Part shown: piece after piece, positions 8,069-16,574 of the stretch
Numbering within the stretch: the first letter of the stretch is position 1
How the letters are laid out: the number at the start of each line of letters is the position of its first letter
Source: Vineibacter terrae
GTDB taxonomy: Bacteria > Pseudomonadota > Alphaproteobacteria > Reyranellales > Reyranellaceae
Length of the DNA: 64,000 nucleotides
NCBI RefSeq assembly: GCF_008039615.1
Contig: NZ_VDUZ01000026.1
Coordinates: forward strand, 1-64,000
Direction: 5' to 3'
The notes under the pieces: model-generated
The model's database searches: none
What the model was told of the DNA's origin: nothing
Seen by the model: the letters and a program-made list of their open reading frames with translations, nothing else
Position numbers and translations under genes: made by a program

Positions 8069-8974
8069 ATGCTCGCCGGCATGGCCCATCGCACCATCCG
8101 CACCGACGTGCTGGACATCGCCTACGAGGAGCACGGCCCGCCTGACGGCGCCACGGTGATCCTGCTGCACGGCTTTCCGTACGACCCGCGCGCCTATGAC
8201 CACGTGGCGCCGCCGCTGGCTGCCGACGGACGGCGCGTGCTGGTGCCGTATCTGCGCGGCTACGGGCCGACGCGGTTCCTGTCGCCCGACACACCGCGAT
8301 CGGGGCAACAGGCGGCGCTGGGCCATGACCTGCTGCGCTTCATGGACGCGCTGGGCATCAGGCGCGCGGCGCTGGCGGGCTACGACTGGGGCGGCCGCGC
8401 CGCCTGCATCGTGGCCGCCCTGTGGCCCGAGCGCGCCAGCGCCCTGGTCAGCGTCAGCGGCTACAACATCCAGGACATCGCCGCATCGGCGGCGCCGGCC
8501 GCGGCCGAGCAGGAGCACCGCTTCTGGTACCAGTACTACTTCCACACCGAACGCGGCCGCGCCGGACTGACCGCCAACCGGCGCGACATCTGCCGGCTGC
8601 TGTGGCGCCTGTGGTCGCCCGAATGGCGCTTCGATGACGCGACGTTCGACCGCAGCGCCGCCTCGTTCGACAACCCCGACTTCGTCGACGTGGTGATCCA
8701 GTCCTACCGCCACCGCTTCGGCTATGCGCCCGGCGACCTGGCGCTGGAGCCGATCGAAGCAAGACTGGCGGCACGGCCTCTGATCGCCGTGCCCAGCATC
8801 GTGCTGCATGGCGGGCATGACGGCGTCGGCCCGGCCGAGCAGTCGCAGCGGCACGACCGCTACTTCACCGGTCCGTACGTGCGCCGCGTCCTGCCGGGCA
8901 TCGGCCACAACCTGCCGCAGGAAGCGCCGGACGCCGTCGTGGCGGCACTGCGGGCGCTGCCTGTGGCGGGGTGA
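8069..8974 (+). CDS. Alpha/beta hydrolase, epoxide hydrolase/dehalogenase-like
   Basis: A protein of about 301 aa with an alpha/beta hydrolase fold. LLHGFPYDP supplies the oxyanion region. The nucleophile elbow reads AGYDWGGRAA, with Asp rather than Ser, which points to epoxide hydrolases or haloalkane dehalogenases. LHGGHDGVG and GIGHNLPQEAP carry the acid and His. The start is uncertain: ATG at 8069, or ATG at 8081 (MAHRTIRTD), which lines up better with family N-termini. It follows the aminotransferase by 21 bp and may be cotranscribed. The substrate is unknown. Confidence 0.87.
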   Translation: MLAGMAHRTIRTDVLDIAYEEHGPPDGATVILLHGFPYDPRAYDHVAPPLAADGRRVLVPYLRGYGPTRFLSPDTPRSGQQAALGHDLLRFMDALGIRRAALAGYDWGGRAACIVAALWPERASALVSVSGYNIQDIAASAAPAAAEQEHRFWYQYYFHTERGRAGLTANRRDICRLLWRLWSPEWRFDDATFDRSAASFDNPDFVDVVIQSYRHRFGYAPGDLALEPIEARLAARPLIAVPSIVLHGGHDGVGPAEQSQRHDRYFTGPYVRRVLPGIGHNLPQEAPDAVVAALRALPVAG

Positions 8975-8982
8975 AATGTCTT

Positions 8983-9123
8983 CACCTCTCCCGCAAGCGG
9001 GAGAGGTCGGCGAGCGAAGCGAGCCGGGTGAGGGCTTCACGCACGGCACCTCGTCCTTGGCCCCTCACCTTCCCATTGCGCGCAGCGCAATGGGCCCCTT
9101 CCTCTCCCGCACAACGGGAGAGG
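8983..9123. repeat. Palindromic repeat, family A
   Basis: Hairpin ACCTCTCCCGC-AA-GCGGGAGAGGT near 8983-9007 pairs with CCTCTCCCGC...GCGGGAGAGG-like sequence ending at 9123. Between them are CCCCTCACC, CATTGCGCGCAGCGCAATG and GGGCCCC blocks. It separates convergent genes (hydrolase + and peptidase -). Confidence 0.8.
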
Positions 9124-9128
9124 AGAGA

Positions 9129-10280
9129 CTACTCCAGGGTCTCCAGCAGGCGGGCGCAGAGATAGGTGCGGGGCATCAGCGACGAGAAGTAGATCTGCTC
9201 GTAGGCGGCATGCGCGCCCTTGCCGTCGGCGCCCAGGCCGTCGAGGGTGGGAATGCCCAGCGCGGCGGTGAAGTTGCCGTCGCTGCCGCCGCCGGTGAGC
9301 GGCACATCCTTCAGCTCCTTGCCGATCTCACGGTAGATCGCCTGCGCCTTCTCGAACAGCGCGCCGATACCGGCGTCCTTGCGATAGGGCGGCCGGTTCA
9401 TGCCGCCCTCGACGGCGACCTCGACATCCTCGCCGATCGCCTTGAGCCCCAGCAGGGTGGCGGTCATCTCCTCGGCCAGCGCTGTGTCGGGCACCCGCAG
9501 GTCGATCTCCGCCGTGGCCTGCGCCGGCACGACATTGACGCCGGTGCCGCCCTGCACCAGGCCGACATTGACGGTGATGCCGCGGCCGTAGTCGGTCATC
9601 GCCTCGATGCGCACGATCTGCCGCGCCATCTCCAGGATGGCGCTGCGGCCGTCCTCGTGCTTGGCGCCGGCATGCGCCGCCTTGCCCGTCACCGTGAGCA
9701 CGAAGCGGCCGACGCCCTTGCGCGACGTCACCACCTTGTCGCCGTCGCGGCCGGGCTCCATCACCAGGCAGTATTTGTGGCCGCGGGCGACGCGCTCGAT
9801 GCGCTCGCGCGAGGTCGGGCTGCCGACCTCCTCCTCGGGGATGAACAGGAAGGTCACGGGCAGCCGGCTCTTCCTGCCCTGCCGGATGAGATGGCGCAGC
9901 GCATAGTAGGCGATGTAGCCGCCCGCCTTCATGTCGTAGATGCCGGGCCCGAAGACGCTGTCGCCTTCGCGGCGGATCTTCAGCTCCCTGCCGATGGTGC
10001 CGATGGGATGCACCGTGTCGAGATGGGCCAGCACCAGGATGCCCGGCCCGTCGCCGCCCCAGGGCGTGCGGCATTCCAGGATGTCGCCGAAGCCGTCACG
10101 GCCGGGCGTGCGCTCGACCTGCAGGCCGAGATCGCGGAACTGGCCTTCGACCTTGTCCACGACGACATTGACGGCGGACGCGTCATGCGTCGGGCTCTCG
10201 ATGCTCACCCATTCGAGGATGCCGTCAAGCACCTCGTCGGGATCAATCCTGGGCTCGTTCTTCAGGGCGGCAGTCGACAT
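9129..10280 (-). CDS. M20 family metallopeptidase (carboxypeptidase G2-like)
   Basis: A 383-aa zinc peptidase. The metal ligands are readable: LAHLDTVHP, YDMKAG, PEEEVGSP (general base Glu), VMEPGRDG and a C-terminal GKGAHAAYE. The middle VGRFVLTVTGKAAHAGAK is the dimerisation-domain signature. Relatives hydrolyse C-terminal glutamate or acyl-amino bonds. The ATG at 10280 begins MSTAALKN; the frame stays open far upstream, but that part is antisense-type sequence. No signal peptide is seen, so it is probably cytoplasmic. Upstream lies a long composite repeat with no obvious promoter. Confidence 0.88.
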   Translation of the reverse strand: MSTAALKNEPRIDPDEVLDGILEWVSIESPTHDASAVNVVVDKVEGQFRDLGLQVERTPGRDGFGDILECRTPWGGDGPGILVLAHLDTVHPIGTIGRELKIRREGDSVFGPGIYDMKAGGYIAYYALRHLIRQGRKSRLPVTFLFIPEEEVGSPTSRERIERVARGHKYCLVMEPGRDGDKVVTSRKGVGRFVLTVTGKAAHAGAKHEDGRSAILEMARQIVRIEAMTDYGRGITVNVGLVQGGTGVNVVPAQATAEIDLRVPDTALAEEMTATLLGLKAIGEDVEVAVEGGMNRPPYRKDAGIGALFEKAQAIYREIGKELKDVPLTGGGSDGNFTAALGIPTLDGLGADGKGAHAAYEQIYFSSLMPRTYLCARLLETLE

Positions 10281-10360
10281 GTCCTGATGATCCTCGGCGG
10301 TTCCCTGCTGCCGAGCGCAGCATGACTCCTGGACGCGTGCAAGGCTGTTCGGGGATTCTT

Positions 10361-10535
10361 CCCTTCTCCCCGCGCAGGCCAGGACATTCGCATATGCCCC
10401 TACCGTCATCCCGAGCGTAGCGAGGGATCTCCCGCGAATTGCGCACCGTGCGCCCTGCCGCAGGAGATCCCTCGCTGGCGCTCGGGATGACAGCGAGGTC
10501 ATATGCGAATGCCCTGCCGCGCAGGCGGGGAGAAG
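10361..10535. repeat. Composite nested palindrome (family B inside family A)
   Basis: Outer arms CCTTCTCCCCGC... (from 10361) and ...GCGGGGAGAAGG (to 10535) include a perfect 12-bp pair, CATTCGCATATG (10385-10396) and CATATGCGAATG (10500-10511). Inside sits a family B element: GTCATCCCGAGCGTAGCG from 10405 and its complement ending at 10491. The nesting looks like one repeat inserted into another. It occupies the 259-bp space between the response regulator and the M20 peptidase, both on the minus strand. Confidence 0.8.
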
Positions 10536-10539
10536 GAAA

Positions 10540-11259
10540 TCAGTCCCGGGGCGGCACGAACATGTAGCCGACACCGCGCACCGTGCGGATCGCGTCGGGA
10601 TGCGCCGGGTCGACCTCGATCTTGCGGCGCAGGCGCGTGATGCGCAGGTCGATGGCGCGGTCGAACACCTCCATCTCGCGATGCGCGGTGACCTCCAGCA
10701 GCCAGTCGCGCGCCAGCGGCCGGTTGGGATTCTCCGCGAACACCCTGAGCAGGTCGAACTCGCTGGCCGCCAGGCCCTGCTCGGCACCGTCGGCAGGATC
10801 GACCAGAACCCGTTTCTCGAGGTCGAGCACCCAGCGCCCCATGCGCACACGCGGCCCGAGCGTCGGCACGGCCGCGCCGGTGCGGCGCAGCACGCTCTTG
10901 ACCCGCGCCAGCAGCTCGCGCGGGTCAAACGGCTTGGGGATGTAGTCGTCGGCACCGGTCTCCAGGCCGACGACCCGGTCGATCGTGTCGCCAGCCGCCG
11001 TGACCATGATGATGCCGATCCGGCCGTTGCGCTCGCGCAGCCAGCGCGCCAGCGTGAAGCCGTCCTCGCCGGGCAGGCCGACATCGAGCAGGACCAGGTC
11101 CGGAGCATCGCGCTCGACCAGCCGGCGCAAGGCTGTACCGCCATCGACACCCGACACACGAAAACCGTTGCGGCCAAGGTGGTCGAGCAGAAGCTGGCGC
11201 TGGGCCGGCTCATCCTCGACGACTGCGATATGCGGACGCGTGCTCTTTTCCTGGATCAC
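10540..11259 (-). CDS. OmpR-family response regulator
   Basis: A two-component regulator of 239 aa from a GTG at 11259. The receiver domain has HIAVVEDEPAQ, phosphoacceptor Asp in LVLLDVGLPGEDGF, MVTAAG and KPFDPREL. The C-terminal winged helix has LLRVFAENPNRPLARDWLLE, FDRAIDLRITRLRRKIE and IRTVRGVGYMF. An in-frame ATG at 11367 would add a 36-aa extension unlike the family. The GTG has GGGAAG upstream and gives the usual length. The hybrid kinase at 13030 is the nearest candidate partner, and both upstream regions share GACGATACAAA. Confidence 0.9.
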   Translation of the reverse strand: MIQEKSTRPHIAVVEDEPAQRQLLLDHLGRNGFRVSGVDGGTALRRLVERDAPDLVLLDVGLPGEDGFTLARWLRERNGRIGIIMVTAAGDTIDRVVGLETGADDYIPKPFDPRELLARVKSVLRRTGAAVPTLGPRVRMGRWVLDLEKRVLVDPADGAEQGLAASEFDLLRVFAENPNRPLARDWLLEVTAHREMEVFDRAIDLRITRLRRKIEVDPAHPDAIRTVRGVGYMFVPPRD

Positions 11260-11368
11260 TACTCGATCTTCCCGGTGCTGGCTGTAGTTGATCCACCAGC
11301 CCGGACGAACCTTGCCCAGCAGCGAAACGCAGGTCAATTCACCCTGACCGCTTTCACGCTGCGACATG

Positions 11369-11379
11369 GACGATACAAA
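11369..11379. promoter_or_regulatory. Possible regulator site, GACGATACAAA (copy 1)
   Basis: The 11-mer GACGATACAAA lies in the region between the regulator gene and the divergent peptidoglycan-binding gene. An identical copy precedes the hybrid kinase. A related GCGATACGC lies nearby at about 11402. Function as an autoregulatory operator is inference only. Confidence 0.3.
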
Positions 11380-11459
11380 GCCGACGGCTGCACGACACGG
11401 GCGCGATACGCACCGCCGCTAAAGTGCCGCGCAACGCAGTCCCAGCGAGGTGCACGCCA

Positions 11460-12401
11460 ATGTCCTACGCCTTCATCAATCAATCGGTCGGCAAGAACGG
11501 CAGGAACGTCAGGGAGGACGTGATGTCGATCCAAATCCGGCTCAACCGCTGGATCATGGAGAGCAAGCTGCCCGAGGTGCCGATGCTGGCGGTCGACGGC
11601 CATTGCGGCGCCCAGACCCACAAGGCCATCGGCGCCTTCCAGAAGCTCTATATCGGCATGAACAACCCGGACTGCCGCGTGGATCCGGGCGGCAGGACGC
11701 TGGACACGCTGTTCCAGTCGCTGATCTCGCCGCAGGCCAGCCGGGCTGCATACGAGGCATGGCTGAGGGCGCAGGCCACGACTCCCTACAAGCCGCCGTT
11801 CCCGGGTGTCGATATGCCGGTCGAGGAGGACAAGCCCTACTGGGAAAAGCGCGGGATGCTCTGGTTCGGCGCGGGGGTAAAGGTCGGCGGCATGGTCGGA
11901 CCGGCCGGCTACGACTGGGTGATCGCCACGATGTACAATCTCAAGGCGCCCTCCAACAAATTCATCCTCAGGGCATACACAAGACGCGTCAACGGCTGGG
12001 GCGCCGGCGGCGGCGCCGGCGCCATCGTCGCGTTCGTCACCGGCATCTATTCGCCCAAGGATCTCAACGAGGTCGCGTTCGACGAATGGGACTGGAGCCT
12101 CGCCGTCGCCGGCAAGCTGTCGGGCGCGCTGAAATTGGCAGCCAAGGCGCCGGTCCTGAAGGCCCTTGCGACCTCGGCGCGGGCCGAGAAATACGCCGAC
12201 CTCGAAACCGTCAGCAAGGCGGCAAGCGTCTTCAAGTCGATGGCCGGCGTGAAGGGCATGGGCGACGAGTCGGAGGACTGGAACGGGCCGACAAAGCCCA
12301 GCTTCGCCGCGATGGACATCCCCATCGGCGGCGTCGGCATGGAAGCCGCCTACTATCGGGGCATCACCAGCTTCCGGATCTCGAATGTTCATCTGGACTG
12401 A
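11460..12401 (+). CDS. Peptidoglycan-binding-like protein of unknown function
   Basis: A 313-aa protein. Residues about 10-90 resemble a peptidoglycan-binding domain (repeated helices, MLAVDGHCGAQTHKAIGAFQKLY, RTLDTLFQ). The rest, with a glycine-rich GWGAGGGAGAIVAF segment and a LSGALKLAAKAP helix, is not recognised. No signal peptide is visible. The start at 11460 follows GCGAGGTGCACGCCA; an in-frame ATG at 11424 has no clear ribosome binding site. It is followed after 30 bp by a lipoprotein gene and then the hybrid kinase, so an envelope-related role is plausible. A peptidoglycan-binding domain on an otherwise unknown body is also seen in secreted effectors, but nothing here shows export. 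Confidence 0.75.
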   Translation: MSYAFINQSVGKNGRNVREDVMSIQIRLNRWIMESKLPEVPMLAVDGHCGAQTHKAIGAFQKLYIGMNNPDCRVDPGGRTLDTLFQSLISPQASRAAYEAWLRAQATTPYKPPFPGVDMPVEEDKPYWEKRGMLWFGAGVKVGGMVGPAGYDWVIATMYNLKAPSNKFILRAYTRRVNGWGAGGGAGAIVAFVTGIYSPKDLNEVAFDEWDWSLAVAGKLSGALKLAAKAPVLKALATSARAEKYADLETVSKAASVFKSMAGVKGMGDESEDWNGPTKPSFAAMDIPIGGVGMEAAYYRGITSFRISNVHLD

Positions 12402-12431
12402 GCGGCCCGCCGGCTGTTGGATGTGACGACC

Positions 12432-12950
12432 ATGCTGCGATTCATATGGGCTCTTGCCGCGCTGGCGCTGGGCGGCTGCTGGTATTCGTCACCGATATCG
12501 TCGCGCGGCCACGGCTGGACGGCACCGACGGAGCCATTCGTGCCGCCCGACAAGCCGCTGCAGGCGTGGCGCCAGCGCCTGGTGGACCGGACGTGGCTGT
12601 ACTACAGCAAGTATGTGTTCTACACGCCGGCCGACGGGCGCGCGTTTCTCTGGTACGCGGGCGAGAAGCGTCTGTTCATCGGCGAATGGAAGCTGGAGAA
12701 GGCATCGCGATCCACACAGCTATGCTTCCGATACCCCGGCGCCGCCACCCACCCGGGCTCGCCGCGACACGGCGATGAATGGCTGTGCGGAGAGGCTTTC
12801 TTTTATCTGGGGGGAGATCCCGTCAACCATCCGCACGAGAGCGTCGCCGGCGACGTCTTCGGCCTCGCCACCCGTAGGGACGCGCCTTTCGTCTTCACCT
12901 GGGACCAGAGCGTGACCCTGGCAGGCCTGCAGGCACGCCTGCGGCGCTAG
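12432..12950 (+). CDS. Predicted lipoprotein, unknown function
   Basis: A 172-aa protein starting [16 protein letters not shown], a clear type II signal peptide with lipobox ALGGC, so the mature protein should be lipid-anchored at Cys16. The remainder has aromatic-rich stretches ([34 protein letters not shown]) and several further cysteines, and no domain I can name. An in-frame TTG at 12417 is possible, but the ATG at 12432 gives the proper signal. It sits between a peptidoglycan-binding protein and a hybrid sensor kinase. Confidence 0.75.
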   Translation: MLRFIWALAALALGGCWYSSPISSRGHGWTAPTEPFVPPDKPLQAWRQRLVDRTWLYYSKYVFYTPADGRAFLWYAGEKRLFIGEWKLEKASRSTQLCFRYPGAATHPGSPRHGDEWLCGEAFFYLGGDPVNHPHESVAGDVFGLATRRDAPFVFTWDQSVTLAGLQARLRR

Positions 12951-12976
12951 GCAGGCGCGGGGGCTGCCGCGATACA

Positions 12977-12987
12977 GACGATACAAA
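12977..12987. promoter_or_regulatory. Possible regulator site, GACGATACAAA (copy 2)
   Basis: This copy lies 43 bp before the kinase start. GATACA occurs twice here (12971-12976 and 12980-12985), a 9-bp-spaced direct repeat. The same 11-mer lies in front of the response regulator. Direct-repeat sites are common for OmpR-type regulators; binding is inferred. Confidence 0.35.
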
Positions 12988-13029
12988 ATCGCGCTGTGGC
13001 GGAACGATCGCGAGGGGAAATCTGCAGAG

Positions 13030-15522
13030 ATGTCAGAAACGAACCCGCAGGCCGACACCCTGGCGCCGACCACAGCCGCTGATCACGAGCTGCTCGCCGC
13101 CGTTTCCGAGCTGAAGCACCGCGAGCGCGAGCTGGCGGCCGCCAAGGCCGAGGTCGAGAGCGCGCGCGACCTGATGCGCAAGGTGTTCGCCAGCATGCTC
13201 GACGGTGTCGCTCTGTACAGCCCCGAAGGCCGCTTCCTGTTCGCCAACCGTGCGATGGCGGCAGTGCACGACATCCCGCCCGAGGTCGCCGAAGCCAGCC
13301 GGACCATCGACGACATCATGCGGTTCCTGATCACGCGCGGCGATCTGGGGCCGGTAACGGATATTGAAGCGGACGTACGGCGCTGGACGACCTGGATGCG
13401 GACGTCAGGCGAGCCCCACTATCATCGCACGCCGCATGGCCGCTATCTCGAGATCCGCGGCCTGCGGCTGCGCGACGGCAGGATCCTGTCGCTGCACCGC
13501 GACCTGACGGAGCTGAAACAGAGCGAGGAAGCGGCCGAGGCGGCGCGCGCCGAGGCCGAGCGGACGCGCGGCATGCTCGAGACGATCCTCACCAACATGA
13601 CCGATGGCGTCGCCCTGTTCGACCACGACGGGCGGTGCGTCTATATCAACGACCGCATGGCATCGTTCCATGACTTTCCTCATTCGCTCATGGCAGGCCA
13701 GCCGCATCTGCGCGACATCCTGCGGTTCCAGGCCGAGCGCGGTGATTTCGGCGCCACGACGCCACAAGACCTGGATCGCCTCATCGAGGAGAGGGTCGCG
13801 AGATCCTTCTCCCCGGCAGGCGCGCAGGACACACGCCGCACGTCCAAAGGCCAGTATATCGAGATCATCTACCGGCCGACGCCCGGAGGCTGGGTGACCA
13901 TGCACCGCGACATCACCGAGCTGAAGCGGCGCGAGGACGAGCTGGCACGCGAACGCGATGCCGCCGAATCGGCGCGCAGGGAGGCCGAGGCCGCCAACCA
14001 GGCGAAGTCGACGTTCCTGGCCACCATGAGTCATGAGATCAGGACGCCGATGAACGGCGTGATGGGCATGATGGAGGTGCTCGAACGGCAGGGCCTGAAC
14101 GCGGCACAGCGCGCCACCGTCGCCACGATGCGCGATTCGGCGCAGTCGCTGCTGCGCATCATCGACGACGTGCTCGATTTCTCCAAGATCGAAGCCGGCC
14201 GACTCGAGCTGGAGGCGACGGCCTTCTCCTTATCGGGCATGATCGAGAGCGTAGGCAGCACGTTCCGGCCGCAGACCGCCGCCAAGAGCCTGTCGCTCGA
14301 CCTCGACATCGACCCCGGCTCCGCCGATGCGCTGATCGGCGATCCCACACGCGTGCGGCAGATCCTGTTCAACCTGATGGGCAATGCCGTGAAGTTCACC
14401 GAGCGCGGCGGGATCAGGGTGCGCGCCGCAACGGTTCCGGCCGGTGGCGGCCGTGCCCGCGTGACGCTGGCGGTCATCGATACCGGCATCGGCCTGGACG
14501 ACGTCCAGCGCGCCGGCCTGTTCCAGCCCTTCGCCCAGGCGGACAGCTCGACGACCCGGCGCTTCGGCGGCACCGGCCTGGGCCTGTCCATCGTGCGTCG
14601 GCTGGCGCAGCTCATGCACGGCGACGTGACCGTCCAGAGCGCGCCGGGCGCCGGCTCGACCTTCGCGGTCAGCCTGAATCTCGGGATCGCGCCGGCGGAA
14701 TCACCTTTCAGAGCCCTGCGCCAGGCCGATACAGGCCCGGCCGCAGCGCGCCCTGGCGCCGCGGTGCGCCAGCGCTCCAAGGTCCTGGTGGTCGACGACC
14801 ATCCGATCAACCGCGAGGTGCTGGCGCGGCAGCTCGACCTGCTGGGCATCGATGCCGACAGGGCCGCGGACGGGGCCGAGGCGCTGGCCGCCTGGCAGCC
14901 CGGCCGCTACGCTGCGGTGCTGGCCGACATCCACATGCCGCAGATGGACGGCTACGAGCTGGCAGGCCGCATCCGCGCTGCCGAGCGCGACGGCGGGATC
15001 GCACGCACGCCGCTGGTGGCGGTCACCGCCAACGCGTTGCGCGGCGAGGAGGAGCGCTGCATGGCGGCGGGCATGGACGCCTACCTGGCCAAGCCCGTGA
15101 CCATCGACCGGCTGCGGGCGGCGCTGGAACGCTGGCTGCCGATGGATGCCCTCGACACGCAGAGCGATGCCCAAGGGCAGTCTGCGCGCATTGCCACGCC
15201 GGCGATCGATCGCGCCGTGCTGGAGGCTTGGCTGGGTGACGACCGCGCCGCCATCGCGGCGCTGCTGTCGAAGTTCCGGGACACCGCTCTCGGGGCCGAA
15301 CGCGAGATCAGCGCCGCCTTGCGCACAGGCGACTTCGCGACCATGGCATTGGCGGCGCACCGGCTGAAGGGTGCGGCGCTGGCCGTCGGCGCCGGCGGCG
15401 TTGGCGAGGCCGCGGCGGGGCTGGAGCGCGCCGGCAAGGCCGGCGACCGCGCGCGCGGCCAGGACGGGCTGGGTCCGCTGGCCGCCGAGCTGCGCCGCGC
15501 CCTGTCGGAGATCGGCCGGTAG
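13030..15522 (+). CDS. PAS-PAS hybrid histidine kinase with REC and Hpt domains
   Basis: An 830-aa sensor kinase with a full phosphorelay on one chain. Order: N-terminal coiled coil, PAS 1 ([21 protein letters not shown], near 56-76), linker coil, PAS 2 ([19 protein letters not shown], about 190), HisKA with [10 protein letters not shown] (His335), HATPase with [17 protein letters not shown] and [13 protein letters not shown] with phospho-Asp in [11 protein letters not shown] (Asp633), and a C-terminal Hpt with [10 protein letters not shown] (His777). No membrane segment is visible, so it is probably cytoplasmic and senses an internal signal through its PAS domains. The Hpt output could serve the OmpR regulator at 10540. 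Confidence 0.93.
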   Translation: MSETNPQADTLAPTTAADHELLAAVSELKHRERELAAAKAEVESARDLMRKVFASMLDGVALYSPEGRFLFANRAMAAVHDIPPEVAEASRTIDDIMRFLITRGDLGPVTDIEADVRRWTTWMRTSGEPHYHRTPHGRYLEIRGLRLRDGRILSLHRDLTELKQSEEAAEAARAEAERTRGMLETILTNMTDGVALFDHDGRCVYINDRMASFHDFPHSLMAGQPHLRDILRFQAERGDFGATTPQDLDRLIEERVARSFSPAGAQDTRRTSKGQYIEIIYRPTPGGWVTMHRDITELKRREDELARERDAAESARREAEAANQAKSTFLATMSHEIRTPMNGVMGMMEVLERQGLNAAQRATVATMRDSAQSLLRIIDDVLDFSKIEAGRLELEATAFSLSGMIESVGSTFRPQTAAKSLSLDLDIDPGSADALIGDPTRVRQILFNLMGNAVKFTERGGIRVRAATVPAGGGRARVTLAVIDTGIGLDDVQRAGLFQPFAQADSSTTRRFGGTGLGLSIVRRLAQLMHGDVTVQSAPGAGSTFAVSLNLGIAPAESPFRALRQADTGPAAARPGAAVRQRSKVLVVDDHPINREVLARQLDLLGIDADRAADGAEALAAWQPGRYAAVLADIHMPQMDGYELAGRIRAAERDGGIARTPLVAVTANALRGEEERCMAAGMDAYLAKPVTIDRLRAALERWLPMDALDTQSDAQGQSARIATPAIDRAVLEAWLGDDRAAIAALLSKFRDTALGAEREISAALRTGDFATMALAAHRLKGAALAVGAGGVGEAAAGLERAGKAGDRARGQDGLGPLAAELRRALSEIGR

Positions 15523-15539
15523 CAAGCCGATGGCCGGCC

Positions 15540-16457
15540 TCAGATCGGATCCCAGGTGAAGTATTCAGGCGAACGGTCGAGGCTGATGAAGTGCGGCCGC
15601 ATCGCCGGGATCGCCGTCTCGGCGATGCTCTGCGGCGTCCAGCCGTCCGACATGTGCACCGAACGCACCGGACGATTGGCGCTGAACAGCAGGATCTCGT
15701 TCATGCGCACGCCGAAGATCTGCGACGTCACGCCGTCGGCCGCGTCGGACAGCAGGTACACCGCCATCGGCGCGATCTTGGCCGGTGTCATGCGCTTGGA
15801 CCGCTCCAGCCGCGCCACCTGCTGCGGCGTGTCGGCCGGGATGGTGCCGATCATGCGCGTCCAGGCGAACGGCGAGACGCAGTTCGAGCGCACGTTGAAC
15901 GCCTTCATGTCCAGCGCGATCGACCGCGACAGGCCGACGATGCCCATCTTCGCCGCCGCATAGTTCGCCTGCCCGAAATTGCCCACCAGGCCCGACGTCG
16001 ACGTGAAGTGCACGAAGGCGCCCGACTTCTGCTCCTTGAAGTAGTTCGCCGCCGCCCGCGAGGTGTTGAACGCGCCGTGCAGATGCACGTCGATCACCTG
16101 CTTCCAGTCGAGATGGCTCATGCGGTGGAAGATGCGGTCGCGCAGGATGCCGGCGTTGTTGATCACGCCGTCGATGCGGCCGAAATTCTCCACCGCCTGC
16201 TTGATCATCGCCTCGGCCGCCGCCGGATCGGCGACGCTGCCGTAGTCGGGGATGGCGATGCCACCCGCGGCCTTGATCTCGTCACAGACCTTCTGCGCCG
16301 GCGCCTGGCTGCCGCCGCCCTCGCCGTCGACCGCGCCGCCGAGATCGTTGACCACGACCTTGGCGCCTTCCCGGGCACACAGCAGCGCCATCTCGCGGCC
16401 GATGCCACCGCCGGCGCCGGTCACCAGCACCACCTTGTCCTTCAGCATCCCTGCCAT
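15540..16457 (-). CDS. SDR, (3R)-hydroxyacyl-CoA dehydrogenase-like (tandem copy 1)
   Basis: A 305-aa short-chain dehydrogenase. VLVTGAGGGIGREMA and VVVNDLGGAVDGEG match the dehydrogenase domain of multifunctional enzyme type 2 proteins. NNAGILRD, STSGLVGNFGQ (Ser) and NYAAAKMGI (Tyr, Lys) form the active site. The C-terminal 60 residues (IPAMRPHFISLDRSPEYFTWDP) extend beyond a basic SDR. It is almost the same protein as the gene at 16575, with roughly 20-25 differences over 305 residues. Probable role: oxidation of 3-hydroxyacyl-CoA in an acyl chain pathway. Confidence 0.9.
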   Translation of the reverse strand: MAGMLKDKVVLVTGAGGGIGREMALLCAREGAKVVVNDLGGAVDGEGGGSQAPAQKVCDEIKAAGGIAIPDYGSVADPAAAEAMIKQAVENFGRIDGVINNAGILRDRIFHRMSHLDWKQVIDVHLHGAFNTSRAAANYFKEQKSGAFVHFTSTSGLVGNFGQANYAAAKMGIVGLSRSIALDMKAFNVRSNCVSPFAWTRMIGTIPADTPQQVARLERSKRMTPAKIAPMAVYLLSDAADGVTSQIFGVRMNEILLFSANRPVRSVHMSDGWTPQSIAETAIPAMRPHFISLDRSPEYFTWDPI

Positions 16458-16512
16458 CGAACCCTCCCTGCGCTACGACCTCGAGAACTCCCCCACTGCG
16501 GTGATTTTCCAC

Positions 16513-16541
16513 CCTTCTCCCCGCAGGCAGCGGGGAGAAGG
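16513..16541. repeat. Family A hairpin
   Basis: CCTTCTCCCCGC and GCGGGGAGAAGG form a 12-bp perfect stem with a 5-nt loop. It lies in the 117-bp spacer between the duplicated SDR genes. Confidence 0.8.
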
Positions 16542-16574
16542 AAGACACTGCCGTTGCCGTCGATACGCCCGCGA

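Noticed and set aside
9129-11213. A fusion of M20 peptidase and response regulator in one 694-codon frame
   Set aside because: The upstream part reads the regulator gene in the wrong frame and crosses a palindromic repeat; the conserved peptidase starts at the ATG at 10280.
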